The notes under the pieces were generated by a model that was not told the origin of the DNA, did no database searches, and was given only the letters and a program-made list of their open reading frames with translations. From Streptomyces sp. CA-278952 (lineage in GTDB: Bacteria; Actinomycetota; Actinomycetes; Streptomycetales; Streptomycetaceae), in contig NZ_CP112880.1 in NCBI RefSeq assembly GCF_028747205.1, positions 1,860,001-1,924,000 of the forward strand: a stretch of DNA of 64,000 bases. Reading direction: 5' to 3'. Positions 37,164 to 45,426 of the stretch are shown one piece after another; the stretch's first letter is position 1; every line of letters begins with the position of its first letter. A program made the translations under genes and the position numbers.

Positions 37164-38937
37164 AGCGGTCCCAGTTGATGGACCAGGTCATCAGGCCGCG
37201 CAGGTCGGACCAGGTCCCGTGGGTCCGGTAGGAGCCGCAGTCGGTCTTCTTGGTCAGGCAGTTGAGCGCCTTGTTGACCTCGGCCGGTGAGGTGTGGCCG
37301 TTGCCCGCCTGGGTGGAGGCCGGGAGGCCGATGGCGACCTGGTCGGGGCGCAGGCCGGGGAACACCTTGCTGGTGTCGCCCGCCACCGGGAAGCCCGCGA
37401 GCAGCATGTCGGTCATCGCGATGTGGAAGTCCGCGCCGCCCATCGAGTGGTACTGGTTGTCCAGGCCCATGATCGGACCCGAGTTGTAGTCCTGGACGTG
37501 CAGCAGGGTCAGGTCGTCGCGCAGTGCGTGGATGACCGGCAGGTAGGAGCCGGCGCGCGGGTCCTGGCCGCCCCACGGGCCGGAGCCGTAGAACTGGTAG
37601 CCGAGCTGCACGAAGAAGGTCTCGGGCGCCATCGTGAGGACGAAGTCCGGGCCGTACTTCGCCTTGAGGGACTTCACCGCGGAGATCAGGTTGACGATCA
37701 CCGGTGAGGTGGGGCTGCGGAAGTCGGTGTCGCCGGTGTTGAGGGAGAGGGAGTGGCCCTCGAAGTCGATGTCCAGGCCGTCCAGGCCGTAGGTGTCGAT
37801 GATCTTCGAGACGGAGGTGACGAAGGCGTCCCGGGCCGCGGTGGAGCCGAGCTGCACCTGTCCGTTCTGGCCGCCGATCGAGATCAGCACCTTCTTGCCC
37901 GCGGCCTGCTTGGCCTTGATCGCGGCCTTGAACTCCGCCTCGGACTCGACGTTCGGGCACTCGGCGACCGGGCAGAGCGCGAAGCGGATGTCGCCGGAGG
38001 TGACGGAGGTGGGCTCACCGAAGGCGAGGTTGATGACGTCCCAGGAGGCGGGCACGTCCGCCATCCGGGTGTAGCCGGAGCCGTTGGCGAAGCTGGAGTG
38101 CAGGTAGCCGACGAGGGCGCGGGGCGGGAGCTTGGTGTCGCCGCCGCCTCCGCCCGCCGTGGTGGTCGCGGTGATGGCGGCCGACTTCGCGGACTCGCCG
38201 GCCGCGTTGGCGGCGGTGACCTGGAAGCTGTACGCGGTGGAGGCGGTCAGGCCCGTCACGGTGGCGGAGGGACCGGTGGCCGTGGCGACCTTCGTACCGC
38301 CGCGGTAGACGTGGTAGCCGCTGGCGCCGGAGACGGCGTTCCAGGAGAGCGCGACCGAGGAGGAGGTGATCGCCGTGGTCTTCAGGCCGGCGGGCACGGC
38401 GGGGATCACGACGGGATCGCCGCCGGGGCCGACGAGGGTGAGGTCGTCGGCGTAGTAGGCCGGGGTGCCGTACCAGCCGTGGGTGTAGACGCTCACCGAG
38501 GTGGTGGAGGGGCCCGTCTTGAAGGTGGTGGTGAGCTGCTTCCACGCACCGGGGGACTGGGTCCAGGTGGAGACGTCGGTGGTGCCGGTGCCGGACGCGC
38601 CGAGGTAGACGTAGCTGCCCTGCACCCAGGCGCTCAGCGTGTACGAGGAGTTGGGCTTGACCGTGATGCTCTGCGAGCATTTGGCGTGGTCGTTGCCGGC
38701 CGGGGTCGCCTTGAGCGCGGAGGTGCCGCTGCGGGTGGGCGTGGAGACGGCCGCGCCGCTGGAGTTCGCACAGTTCCAGCCGTCCAGGCCCGCCTCGAAG
38801 CCGCCGTTGCGTGCCAGATCGACATCGGCGGCGCCTGCCGCCGGGGCCGTGGCGACCAGGGCGCCGGCGGCGAGCAGGATGGCCGAGGAGACGGCCAGAA
38901 GTCCGGAAAATCTGACGGTTGGTCCGGTGCGTTCCAC
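37114..38937 (-). CDS. Secreted GH18 chitinase (CBM + FnIII + catalytic domain)
   Basis: A 607-residue exported endochitinase. The signal peptide (residues about 1-37, hydrophobic AVSSAILLAAGALVATAPA, cleavage near AGA) is followed by a CBM-like domain (ARNGGFEAGLDGWNC to YYADDLTL, about 40-180). A fibronectin type III domain comes next (about 190-270, VALSWNAVSGASGYHVYRGG), then a Gly linker and the GH18 barrel. The D-x-x-D-x-D-x-E motif reads DGLDIDFEG with the acid Glu; MAPETFFVQ and GLMTWSINWD line the substrate cleft. It hydrolyses chitin outside the cell. GGAGG lies 6 bases before the GTG start. A DasR-type operator overlaps its promoter, so N-acetylglucosamine-responsive control is expected. 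Confidence 0.95.
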   Translation of the reverse strand: MERTGPTVRFSGLLAVSSAILLAAGALVATAPAAGAADVDLARNGGFEAGLDGWNCANSSGAAVSTPTRSGTSALKATPAGNDHAKCSQSITVKPNSSYTLSAWVQGSYVYLGASGTGTTDVSTWTQSPGAWKQLTTTFKTGPSTTSVSVYTHGWYGTPAYYADDLTLVGPGGDPVVIPAVPAGLKTTAITSSSVALSWNAVSGASGYHVYRGGTKVATATGPSATVTGLTASTAYSFQVTAANAAGESAKSAAITATTTAGGGGGDTKLPPRALVGYLHSSFANGSGYTRMADVPASWDVINLAFGEPTSVTSGDIRFALCPVAECPNVESEAEFKAAIKAKQAAGKKVLISIGGQNGQVQLGSTAARDAFVTSVSKIIDTYGLDGLDIDFEGHSLSLNTGDTDFRSPTSPVIVNLISAVKSLKAKYGPDFVLTMAPETFFVQLGYQFYGSGPWGGQDPRAGSYLPVIHALRDDLTLLHVQDYNSGPIMGLDNQYHSMGGADFHIAMTDMLLAGFPVAGDTSKVFPGLRPDQVAIGLPASTQAGNGHTSPAEVNKALNCLTKKTDCGSYRTHGTWSDLRGLMTWSINWDRFNNWEFSKNFDAYFGN

Positions 38938-38980
38938 AACAGCCTCCGCGCAGGGGGGAATTCGGGGTTGGCGTGCGCAC

Positions 38981-39009
38981 AACATGGTCCAGACCAATCA
39001 GGTTGTCAA
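38981..39009 (-). promoter_or_regulatory. Chitinase promoter with DasR-type operator (dre)
   Basis: The palindrome TGGTCCAGACCA (38985-38996) fits the dre consensus built on TGGTCTAGACCA. On the minus strand a perfect -35 TTGACA lies at 39009-39004 and a -10-like CATGTT at 38986-38981, spacing 17. The operator covers the spacer and touches the -10, suited to repression. The -35 overlaps the stop codon of the upstream gene. Confidence 0.85.
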
Positions 39010-39500
39010 GACCTCTGGTGGCCGACTCGGCGCTCCGGACGCTCCCCGCGGGCGTCCAGGGCGGCCGCGCCCGCCGCCTCGTGCATCGCGAGTTCGAGGA
39101 GTCCGGCGTCCGTGAGGGTCCCCGAACCGTCCGGCGGGACCAGCCAGCGCACTCCCCCGGTGGCCCGCCCCGGGTACGGGACGACGATCCAGGTGCCCTG
39201 GCCGCACCCCCTGATCCCGGTGCCCATCCAGCGGGAGACGGTGCCCGGCGGGACGAAGAAGCCCGTGCGCGACTCTCCGGAGTCGGCGAGAACGGGGCCC
39301 GGACGGTCGATCAGGCGGGTGAGGACGTCGAGCGTCGGGTAGCCCAGCTCGCCCGGGAGGATCAGAACGTCCCAGCGCCTGCCGGCGGGAAGGAGCGCGA
39401 TCCCCCGCAAACTGCGCTCCCACTCCCACCGGCAGGCGGCCGGGTCCGGTGCCACCGATGTGAGCCACTCGACCGCGGCTTTCGTTTCCGAGCCAGTCAT
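39006..39500 (-). CDS. Hypothetical protein (prim-pol N-terminal-like?)
   Basis: A 164-residue soluble protein I do not recognise with certainty. ALLPAGRRWDVLILPGELGYPTLDVL and GPVLADSGESRTGFFVPPG, then GTWIVVPYPGRATGGVRWLVPP, recall the N-terminal part of actinobacterial bifunctional primase/polymerase-like proteins, but no catalytic set can be assigned. No signal peptide or membrane segment. Its TGA at 39006-39008 lies inside the -35 of the chitinase promoter. A stable hairpin 23 bases upstream of the ATG separates it from the polyamine operon. It is compositionally normal for the region. Confidence 0.75.
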   Translation of the reverse strand: MTGSETKAAVEWLTSVAPDPAACRWEWERSLRGIALLPAGRRWDVLILPGELGYPTLDVLTRLIDRPGPVLADSGESRTGFFVPPGTVSRWMGTGIRGCGQGTWIVVPYPGRATGGVRWLVPPDGSGTLTDAGLLELAMHEAAGAAALDARGERPERRVGHQRS

Positions 39501-39522
39501 GGCCGGCCTCCCGTCGACGTGA

Positions 39523-39546
39523 GCACCGGCGGGGTTCCGCCGGTGC
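39523..39546 (-). terminator. Hairpin terminator after the polyamine operon
   Basis: Perfect 10-bp arms (39523-39532, 39537-39546) with a GGTT loop, about 100 bases past the FAD oxidoreductase stop and just upstream of the next minus-strand gene. The intervening 39547-39647 shows no gene. Confidence 0.75.
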
Positions 39547-39647
39547 GTACACCTGCGAGAGAGGGTTCGGTGCCGACTATGACGCGGGTTGGTGCTACTG
39601 ATCGGTAGTGAGCTGGGTCACAGCATCCGACCTGGGCCGCAAGCGGC

Positions 39648-41066
39648 TCAGCTGTCGAAGCCGAGGCCCAGCCTGTCCATGGCCCTCAGCCACAGGTTGC
39701 GGTGCCCGCCGTTGCTGTCGGCACGGGCCAGGGACCGCTTGGTGATCTCGATCCCGGCCCAGGCGAAGGGCTCCGGCGGGAACGGCATCGGCTTGGAGCG
39801 GACCATGTCCAGGCGGGTCCGTGCCGTCTCCTCGCCGGAGAGCAGATCGAGCATCACATCGGCCCCGAAACGGGTCGATCCGACGCCGAGACCGGTGTAT
39901 CCGGCGGCGTACGCGACCCGCCCCTGATGGGCCGTTCCGAAGAACGCCGTAAAGCGGGAACAGGTGTCGATCGCACCGCCCCAGGCGTGCGAGAAATGCA
40001 GTCCGGAAAGCTGCGGAAAGCAGGTGAAGAACTGCTCCGCGAGTTTCAGGAACGTCTCCGGACGCTGGTCGAGATCGGCGCTGAGCCGGCCTCCGTACGG
40101 GTAGATCGCGTCGTATCCGCCCCACAGGATCCGGTTGTCCGCGGAAAGCCGGAAGTAGTGGAACTGGTTGGCGCTGTCGCCGAGTCCCTGGCGCCCCTTC
40201 CAGCCGATGGACGCGAGCTGCTCGCGGGTGAGCGGTTCGGTCATCAGCGCGTAGTCGTAGACGGGCACGGTGTACGGACGGATCCGTTTGACGAGCGACG
40301 GGAAGACGTTGGTGCCGAGGGCGACGCGGCGCGCGAGGACCCGCCCGTACGGGGTGCGGACCGCCATTCCCGATCCGGAGCGGACCAGGTCCAGGCCCCG
40401 GGTGTGCTCGTACATCCGTACCCCCAGCTCCAGGCAGGCCCGCTTCAGTCCCCAGGCGAGCTTCGCCGGGTGCAGCATCGCGACGCCGCGCCGGTCCCAG
40501 AGCCCGCCGAGGAAGGTGGGCGAGTCGACCTCAGCGCGCAGGGCCTCACGGTCCAGGAAGTCCACGCCCGTGATGCCGAGCCCCACGATCTCCTCGTGCC
40601 ATTCCCGCAGCTCCTGAAGCTGGTGCGGTTCGGTGGCGACGTCGATCTCGCCGGTGCGCTCGAACTCGCAGTCGATGCCGTAGCGGGCCACCGCGGCCTC
40701 GATGGCGTCGAGGTTCCGCTCCCCCAGCTCCTCCAGCTTCGCGATCTCCTCCGGCCAGCGCTCCACGCCGTTGGCCAGGCCGTGGGTGAGGGAGGCGGCG
40801 CAGAAGCCGCCGTTGCGGCCCGAGGCGGCCCAGCCCACCTCGTGCCCCTCGATGAGGACGACGTCCCGGTCCGGGTCGCGCTCCTTGGCGATGAGCGCGG
40901 TCCACAGACCGGTGTAGCCGCCGCCGACGACCAGCAGGTCGGTGCGGTCGTCGCCGGTGAGGGCGGGCAGCGGATCGGGCTTGGCCGGGTCGTCGAGCCA
41001 GTAGGAGACCGGCTTGGCGCCGGCGATCGATCGTGCGGCAGCAGTACGCATGGCAGCTGGGGCCAT
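39648..41066 (-). CDS. FAD-dependent oxidoreductase (PuuB / gamma-glutamylputrescine oxidase-like)
   Basis: A 472-residue DAO-family flavoprotein. The dinucleotide motif DLLVVGGGYTGLWTALIAKE lies at about residues 45-64, then VVLIEGHEVGWAASGRNGGF, where the SGRNGG box is typical of PuuB/OrdL amine oxidases, and a C-terminal GYTGLGVGSTRFGADVMLDL. It should oxidise a (gamma-glutamyl)amine such as gamma-glutamylputrescine to the aldehyde. The ATG follows AAGGAG by about 9 bases. It is the last gene of an operon-like run with potC, potB, potA, potD and an aminobutyraldehyde dehydrogenase, which supports polyamine catabolism. Confidence 0.88.
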   Translation of the reverse strand: MAPAAMRTAAARSIAGAKPVSYWLDDPAKPDPLPALTGDDRTDLLVVGGGYTGLWTALIAKERDPDRDVVLIEGHEVGWAASGRNGGFCAASLTHGLANGVERWPEEIAKLEELGERNLDAIEAAVARYGIDCEFERTGEIDVATEPHQLQELREWHEEIVGLGITGVDFLDREALRAEVDSPTFLGGLWDRRGVAMLHPAKLAWGLKRACLELGVRMYEHTRGLDLVRSGSGMAVRTPYGRVLARRVALGTNVFPSLVKRIRPYTVPVYDYALMTEPLTREQLASIGWKGRQGLGDSANQFHYFRLSADNRILWGGYDAIYPYGGRLSADLDQRPETFLKLAEQFFTCFPQLSGLHFSHAWGGAIDTCSRFTAFFGTAHQGRVAYAAGYTGLGVGSTRFGADVMLDLLSGEETARTRLDMVRSKPMPFPPEPFAWAGIEITKRSLARADSNGGHRNLWLRAMDRLGLGFDS

Positions 41067-41089
41067 GGTTTCCAACTCCTTCGGGACTT

Positions 41090-41893
41090 TCAGGGTCGAG
41101 CGTTGTTCTTCCGTCGGGCGGCTATGACCTGGCCGACGAGAACCACCGATATCGCCATGATGAACATGGCGGTGCCGATGACGTTGATCTGCACGGGCGT
41201 GCCGCGCTGCGCCGATCCCCAGACGAACATCGGGAACGTCACGGTGGAGCCCGCGTTGAAATTCGTGATGATGAAATCGTCGAACGAGAGCGCGAAGGCG
41301 AGCAGCGCTCCCGCCGCGATTCCCGGGGCCGCGATGGGGAGGGTCACCCGCAGGAAGGTCTGCACGGGGCCCGCGTACAGGTCGCGGGCGGCCTCCTCCA
41401 GTCTCGGGTCCATCGACATGACGCGCGCCTTGACGGCCGTGACCACGAAGCTGAGGCAGAACATGATGTGGGCGATGAGCACGGTCCAGAAGCCGAGCTG
41501 GGCGCCCATGTTCAGGAACAGCGTGAGCAGGGACGCCGCCATGACGACCTCGGGCATCGCCATCGGCAGGAAGATCAGCGAGTTGATCGCGCCGCGCGCC
41601 CGGAAGCGGTAGCGGACCAGCGCGAACGCGATCATCGTGCCGAGCGCGGTCGCCCCGAGCGTCGCCCAGAAGGCGATCTGGAGCGAGAGGGAGAGCGAGC
41701 CGCACAGGTCGGCGACGCCGCAGGGGTCCTTCCAGGCGTCCAGCGAGAACCGCTGCCAGGCGTAGTTGAACCGCCCGTTGGGCTTGTTGAACGAGAACAC
41801 CATCACGACGATGTTCGGAAGGATCATGTACGCGAGGGTCAGCAGACCAGCGATGACGACCAGGTTCCGGCGTATCCAGCGCAGTACGGGCAT
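41090..41893 (-). CDS. potC: Polyamine-type ABC transporter permease (PotC-like)
   Basis: A 267-residue BPD permease with about six membrane segments. LVVIAGLLTLAYMILPNIVVMVFSF is the first; the EAA loop reads EEAARDLYAGPVQTFLRVTLP and contacts the ATPase. The family ending matches PotC/YdcV. Its ATG overlaps the potB stop by one base (TGATG), and the FAD oxidoreductase follows after 23 bases. With PotB it should form the translocation channel for putrescine/spermidine or a related amine. The substrate is inferred from neighbours. Confidence 0.92.
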   Translation of the reverse strand: MPVLRWIRRNLVVIAGLLTLAYMILPNIVVMVFSFNKPNGRFNYAWQRFSLDAWKDPCGVADLCGSLSLSLQIAFWATLGATALGTMIAFALVRYRFRARGAINSLIFLPMAMPEVVMAASLLTLFLNMGAQLGFWTVLIAHIMFCLSFVVTAVKARVMSMDPRLEEAARDLYAGPVQTFLRVTLPIAAPGIAAGALLAFALSFDDFIITNFNAGSTVTFPMFVWGSAQRGTPVQINVIGTAMFIMAISVVLVGQVIAARRKNNARP

Positions 41894-42834
41894 CAGACCA
41901 GGTCCTCCGTACCGGAGCGGCGGATGTAGAAGGTGACCGCCAGCAGGACGATCGCCATGAGGATGAACGAGAGCGCGGCGGCCGTCGGATAGTCCAGGAC
42001 CCGCAGGAACTGGCTCTGGATGACGCTGCCGACCATCTTGGTGTCCGTGGAACCCAGAAGCTCGGCGTTGACGTAGTCGCCGCTGGCCGGGATGAACGTC
42101 AGCAGGGTGCCGGAGACGACGCCGGGCATGGAGAGCGGGAACGTCACCTTGCGGAAGGTGGTGGCGGGGGTGGCGTAGAGGTCGCCCGCCGCCTCGTGCA
42201 GCCGGCCGTCGATCCGCTCCAGCGAGGTGTAGAGCGGCAGGATCATGAACGGCAGGAAGTTGTACGTCAGACCGCAGACGACGGCCATCGGGGTGGCGAG
42301 GACCCGGTTGGACTCGGTCCAGCCGAGCCAGCTGGTGACGTCCAGGACGTGCAGGGTGTTGAGCACGTCCACGACCGCGCCGCCGTCGGCGAGGATCGTC
42401 TTCCACGCCAGCGTACGGATGAGGAAGCTGGTGAAGAACGGGGCGATGACCAGGACGAGCACCAGGTTGCGCCAGCGGCCCGCCTTGAAGGCGATGAGGT
42501 AGGCGAGCGGGTAGCCCAGCAGCAGGCACAGGATCGTGGCGGTGCCCGCGTACAGCAGGGACCGGATGAACTGCGGGTAGTACTCGCGCAGCGCGTCCAC
42601 GTACGTCTGGAAGTGCCAGGTGACCTCGAAGCCCTGCTCCAGCGAGCCGGTCTGTACGGAGGTGGAGGCCTGGTAGACGAGCGGCAGGGCGAAGAAGACG
42701 ACCAGCCAGAGGATGCCGGGGAGCAGCAGCCAGTAAGGGACGAGCCGTTTGCGGGTGGAGGGCTTGCGGAGCTTGAGCTCCCTGGGCTCCTCCGGCTGCG
42801 GAGCGGGCGCGGGCGGCGCCTCGGTGAGGCTCAC
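41893..42834 (-). CDS. potB: Polyamine-type ABC transporter permease (PotB-like)
   Basis: A 313-residue permease with a ~30-residue Pro/Glu-rich cytoplasmic start and six membrane segments beginning YWLLLPGILWLVVFFALPLVY. The EAA loop is HEAAGDLYATPATTFRKVTFP. Segment FIPASGDYVNAELLGS matches PotB/PotH, where the periplasmic-side permease contacts the binding protein. The GTG start overlaps the potA stop by 4 bases (GTGA). Partner of PotC; length normal. Confidence 0.92.
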   Translation of the reverse strand: MSLTEAPPAPAPQPEEPRELKLRKPSTRKRLVPYWLLLPGILWLVVFFALPLVYQASTSVQTGSLEQGFEVTWHFQTYVDALREYYPQFIRSLLYAGTATILCLLLGYPLAYLIAFKAGRWRNLVLVLVIAPFFTSFLIRTLAWKTILADGGAVVDVLNTLHVLDVTSWLGWTESNRVLATPMAVVCGLTYNFLPFMILPLYTSLERIDGRLHEAAGDLYATPATTFRKVTFPLSMPGVVSGTLLTFIPASGDYVNAELLGSTDTKMVGSVIQSQFLRVLDYPTAAALSFILMAIVLLAVTFYIRRSGTEDLV

Positions 42835-43985
42835 GCCGCGTCCTCCACGCTCTCCACGCCGGCGTCGATGTCCTGGTCGGCGTCGAGCCCGAAGGTGTGG
42901 GCGGGGTTCCAGTGCAGGATCACCTCGGCGCCGGGAAGAAGTCCCGCGCGCCTGTCGACGTTCTGCTCGTACACCTGGAGCGCCTTGCCCGCCGGGCTCT
43001 CGACCACGTACTGGGTCGAGACACCGATGAAGCTGGAGTCGACGACGCGGCCGGTGACGCGGTTGCGGCCGGCGGCTATGGAGTCCGCGTCGTCCGCGTG
43101 GGCCAGGGATATCTTCTCGGGCCGGATCCCGAGGAGGAGCCGGCCGCCGCTCGTCGTGGGGGCGGAGCACCGCGCGCGGGGCAGGGTGAGCTTGCCGCCG
43201 CCCGCGGCCACCACCAGATCGCCGCCGGCGGAGACGACCTCGCCCTCGATGAGGTTGGACGTGCCGAGGAAGTTGGCGACGAAGGTGGTGCGCGGGTTCT
43301 CGTAGAGGTCGGCGGGCGCGCCGAGTTGCTCGACGCGACCGCCGTTCATCACCGCGACGGTGTCGGCCATGGTCATGGCCTCCTCCTGGTCGTGGGTGAC
43401 GTGGACGAAGGTGATGCCGACCTCGGTCTGGATCCGCTTGAGCTCCAGCTGCATCTGACGCCGGAGCTTGAGGTCGAGGGCGCCGAGCGGTTCGTCGAGC
43501 AGCAGGACCTGCGGGTGGTTGATGAGCGCGCGGGCGACGGCGACGCGCTGCTGCTGGCCGCCGGAGAGCTGGTGCGGTTTGCGGCGGGCGAGGTCGCCGA
43601 GCTGGACGAGCTCCAGCATGGCGTCGACCTGCTTCTTCACCGATTTGACGCCGCGACGGCGCAGCCCGAAGGCGACGTTCTCGGTGATGTCCAGGTGCGG
43701 GAAGAGCGCGTAGCTCTGGAAGACGGTGTTGACGGGCCGCTTGTACGGGGGCAGGTCGGTGATGTCCTTCTCCCCGAGGAAGACCGTGCCGGTGGTGGCC
43801 TCCTCCAGGCCCGCGATCATCCGCAGGGTGGTGGTCTTGCCGCAGCCGGACGCGCCGAGCAGGGCGAAGAAGGAGCCCTGGGGGACGGTCAGGTCGAGCG
43901 GCTGCACGGCGGTGAAGGCGCCGTACGTCTTGCTGATCCCGGCGAGGCGGACGTCGCCGCCCGCGGTCTGCTGCTGCTGTGTCAT
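42831..43985 (-). CDS. potA: Polyamine-type ABC transporter ATP-binding protein (PotA-like)
   Basis: A 384-residue ATPase. Walker [10 protein letters not shown] (about 44-52), Q-loop [13 protein letters not shown], signature LSGGQQQR, Walker [13 protein letters not shown] and H-loop [15 protein letters not shown] are all canonical. A C-terminal TOBE domain (about 270-384, VEGEV-like and [10 protein letters not shown]) is typical of PotA/MalK-type regulators. It energises PotB/PotC. The ATG is separated from potD by 131 bases containing a 9-bp tandem repeat array, so expression may differ from potD. Confidence 0.95.
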   Translation of the reverse strand: MTQQQQTAGGDVRLAGISKTYGAFTAVQPLDLTVPQGSFFALLGASGCGKTTTLRMIAGLEEATTGTVFLGEKDITDLPPYKRPVNTVFQSYALFPHLDITENVAFGLRRRGVKSVKKQVDAMLELVQLGDLARRKPHQLSGGQQQRVAVARALINHPQVLLLDEPLGALDLKLRRQMQLELKRIQTEVGITFVHVTHDQEEAMTMADTVAVMNGGRVEQLGAPADLYENPRTTFVANFLGTSNLIEGEVVSAGGDLVVAAGGGKLTLPRARCSAPTTSGGRLLLGIRPEKISLAHADDADSIAAGRNRVTGRVVDSSFIGVSTQYVVESPAGKALQVYEQNVDRRAGLLPGAEVILHWNPAHTFGLDADQDIDAGVESVEDAA

Positions 43986-44070
43986 GGGTCGCAGTCCCAG
44001 TGTGTTCGGGGGGAGTTCGGGGAAGGGGGTGCCCTCGGGCGGGCCGGGGCGGGCGGGTTGTCCCACGGTG

Positions 44071-44115
44071 GGCCCGGTGGGTCCGGCGGGTCCGGCGGGT
44101 CCGGCGGGTCCGGTG
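44071..44115. repeat. Five 9-bp tandem repeats right after the potD stop
   Basis: Units of GGTCCGGCG (44080-44088, 44089-44097, 44098-44106 perfect; 44071-44079 and 44107-44115 diverged) end one base before the potD stop codon triplet (44117-44119) on the minus strand, in the potD-potA gap. Confidence 0.9.
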
Positions 44116-44116
44116 G

Positions 44117-45364
44117 TCAGGCGCCGATGAGCTTGGCGAACTTCTCCTCGTACGCCGTCTCTTCCTTCGAGGACAGGGAGCGGAAGGAGCGGGACTTCGC
44201 CGCCATCTCCTCGTCGGGAAGGATCAGCGTGTTGGAGGCCATCGACGCGTCGATCTTCGCGAGTTCGTCGCGTACGCCGTCGACCGGGCAGACGTAGTTG
44301 ATGTACGCGGCGAGCTGGGCGGCGACCGGCGGCTCGTAGTAGTAGTCGATGAGCTTCTCGGCGTTGGTCTTGTGCCGGGCCTGCGCGGGGACCAGCAGGT
44401 TGTCGCTGGAGGTGATGTATCCGGCGGCCGGGATCGCGAACTTGATGTCCGGGTTGTCGGCCTGGAGCTGGATGATGTCCCCGGCCCAGCCGACGCAGGC
44501 GGCGATGTCGCCCTTGCTGAGGTCGGCGGTGTAGTCGTTGCCGGTGAAGCGGCGGACCTGCTTCTTGTCGACGGCCTTCTGGAGGCGGCCGACCGCGCCG
44601 TCGAAGTCGGCGTCGGTGAACTTCCCCGGGTCCTTGCCCTGGTCCAGGAGGGTCATGCCGATGGTGTCGCGCATCTCGGAGAGGAAGGAGACGCGACCCT
44701 TGAGTTTCGGGTCGTCGAGCAGCTGGGTGACGGAGTCGACCTTGCGGCCGCCGGTCGCCTTCACGTTGTACGCGATGACGGTCGGGATGCCGGTCCAGGG
44801 ATAGGAGTAGGCGCGGCCCGGGTCCCAGTCGGGGGTGCGGAACTGGGCGGAGACGTTCGCGAAGGCGTGCGGGAGGTTCGAGGGGTCGAGCTTCTGCGCC
44901 CAGCCGAGCCGGATGATGCGGGCGGCGAGCCAGTCGGTGACGCATATGAGGTCGCGCCCGGTGTTCTGGCCGGCCGCGAGCTGCGGTTTGATCTTCCCGA
45001 AGAACTCGACGTTGTCGTTGATGTCCTCGGTGTACTTGACCCTGATCCCGGTGCGCTTGGTGAAGGCCTCCAGGGTGGGGCGGCCCTTCTCGTCCTCGCT
45101 GACGTCCATGTACTCGGTCCAGTTGGAGAAGGTGACTTCCTTCTCCTTGGCCGAGTGGTCGTCGGAGGCCGCCTGGGCGTCGGCGCGTTTGGCGGGCGGG
45201 ATGCCGCACGCGCCGAGGGTGGCCATGCCGCCCAGTGCGAGCGCGCCCATGCCGGAGGCGCGCAGCAGGGAGCGGCGGGTGAGGGCGCCCCGTCCGCTGG
45301 TCAGGGACCGCCTCATGGCCGCCAGTTGGGCGGACGAGAGGCGCTCGGGCTCGTAACTCTCCAT
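44117..45364 (-). CDS. potD: Polyamine-binding lipoprotein (PotD/PotF-like), Tat-type export signal
   Basis: A 415-residue extracellular solute-binding protein. A long n-region leads to LTRRSLLRASGMGALALGG, a twin-arginine motif, and lipobox LGACG, so it should be exported folded and lipid-anchored. The mature part has FSNWTEYMDVSEDEKGR, FGKIKPQLAAGQNTGRDL, RFTGNDYTADLSKGDIAACVGWAGD and IQLQADNPDIKFAIPAAG, which match the PotD ligand cleft. It delivers putrescine/spermidine-like amines to PotBC-PotA. It lies 62 bases after the aldehyde dehydrogenase gene. A second homologue is at 54658-55821. Confidence 0.93.
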   Translation of the reverse strand: MESYEPERLSSAQLAAMRRSLTSGRGALTRRSLLRASGMGALALGGMATLGACGIPPAKRADAQAASDDHSAKEKEVTFSNWTEYMDVSEDEKGRPTLEAFTKRTGIRVKYTEDINDNVEFFGKIKPQLAAGQNTGRDLICVTDWLAARIIRLGWAQKLDPSNLPHAFANVSAQFRTPDWDPGRAYSYPWTGIPTVIAYNVKATGGRKVDSVTQLLDDPKLKGRVSFLSEMRDTIGMTLLDQGKDPGKFTDADFDGAVGRLQKAVDKKQVRRFTGNDYTADLSKGDIAACVGWAGDIIQLQADNPDIKFAIPAAGYITSSDNLLVPAQARHKTNAEKLIDYYYEPPVAAQLAAYINYVCPVDGVRDELAKIDASMASNTLILPDEEMAAKSRSFRSLSSKEETAYEEKFAKLIGA

Positions 45365-45426
45365 ACGCGTTGCCCTTTCGGGTGGGAGGCCGCCAGGGCC
45401 TCTCGGCCCTGATCGTGCGGCAGCTG

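Noticed and set aside
39632..39651. Hairpin CTGGGCCGC/GCGGCTCAG as polyamine operon terminator
   Set aside because: It overlaps the oxidoreductase stop and has a 2-base loop; the hairpin at 39523-39546 is a better candidate.
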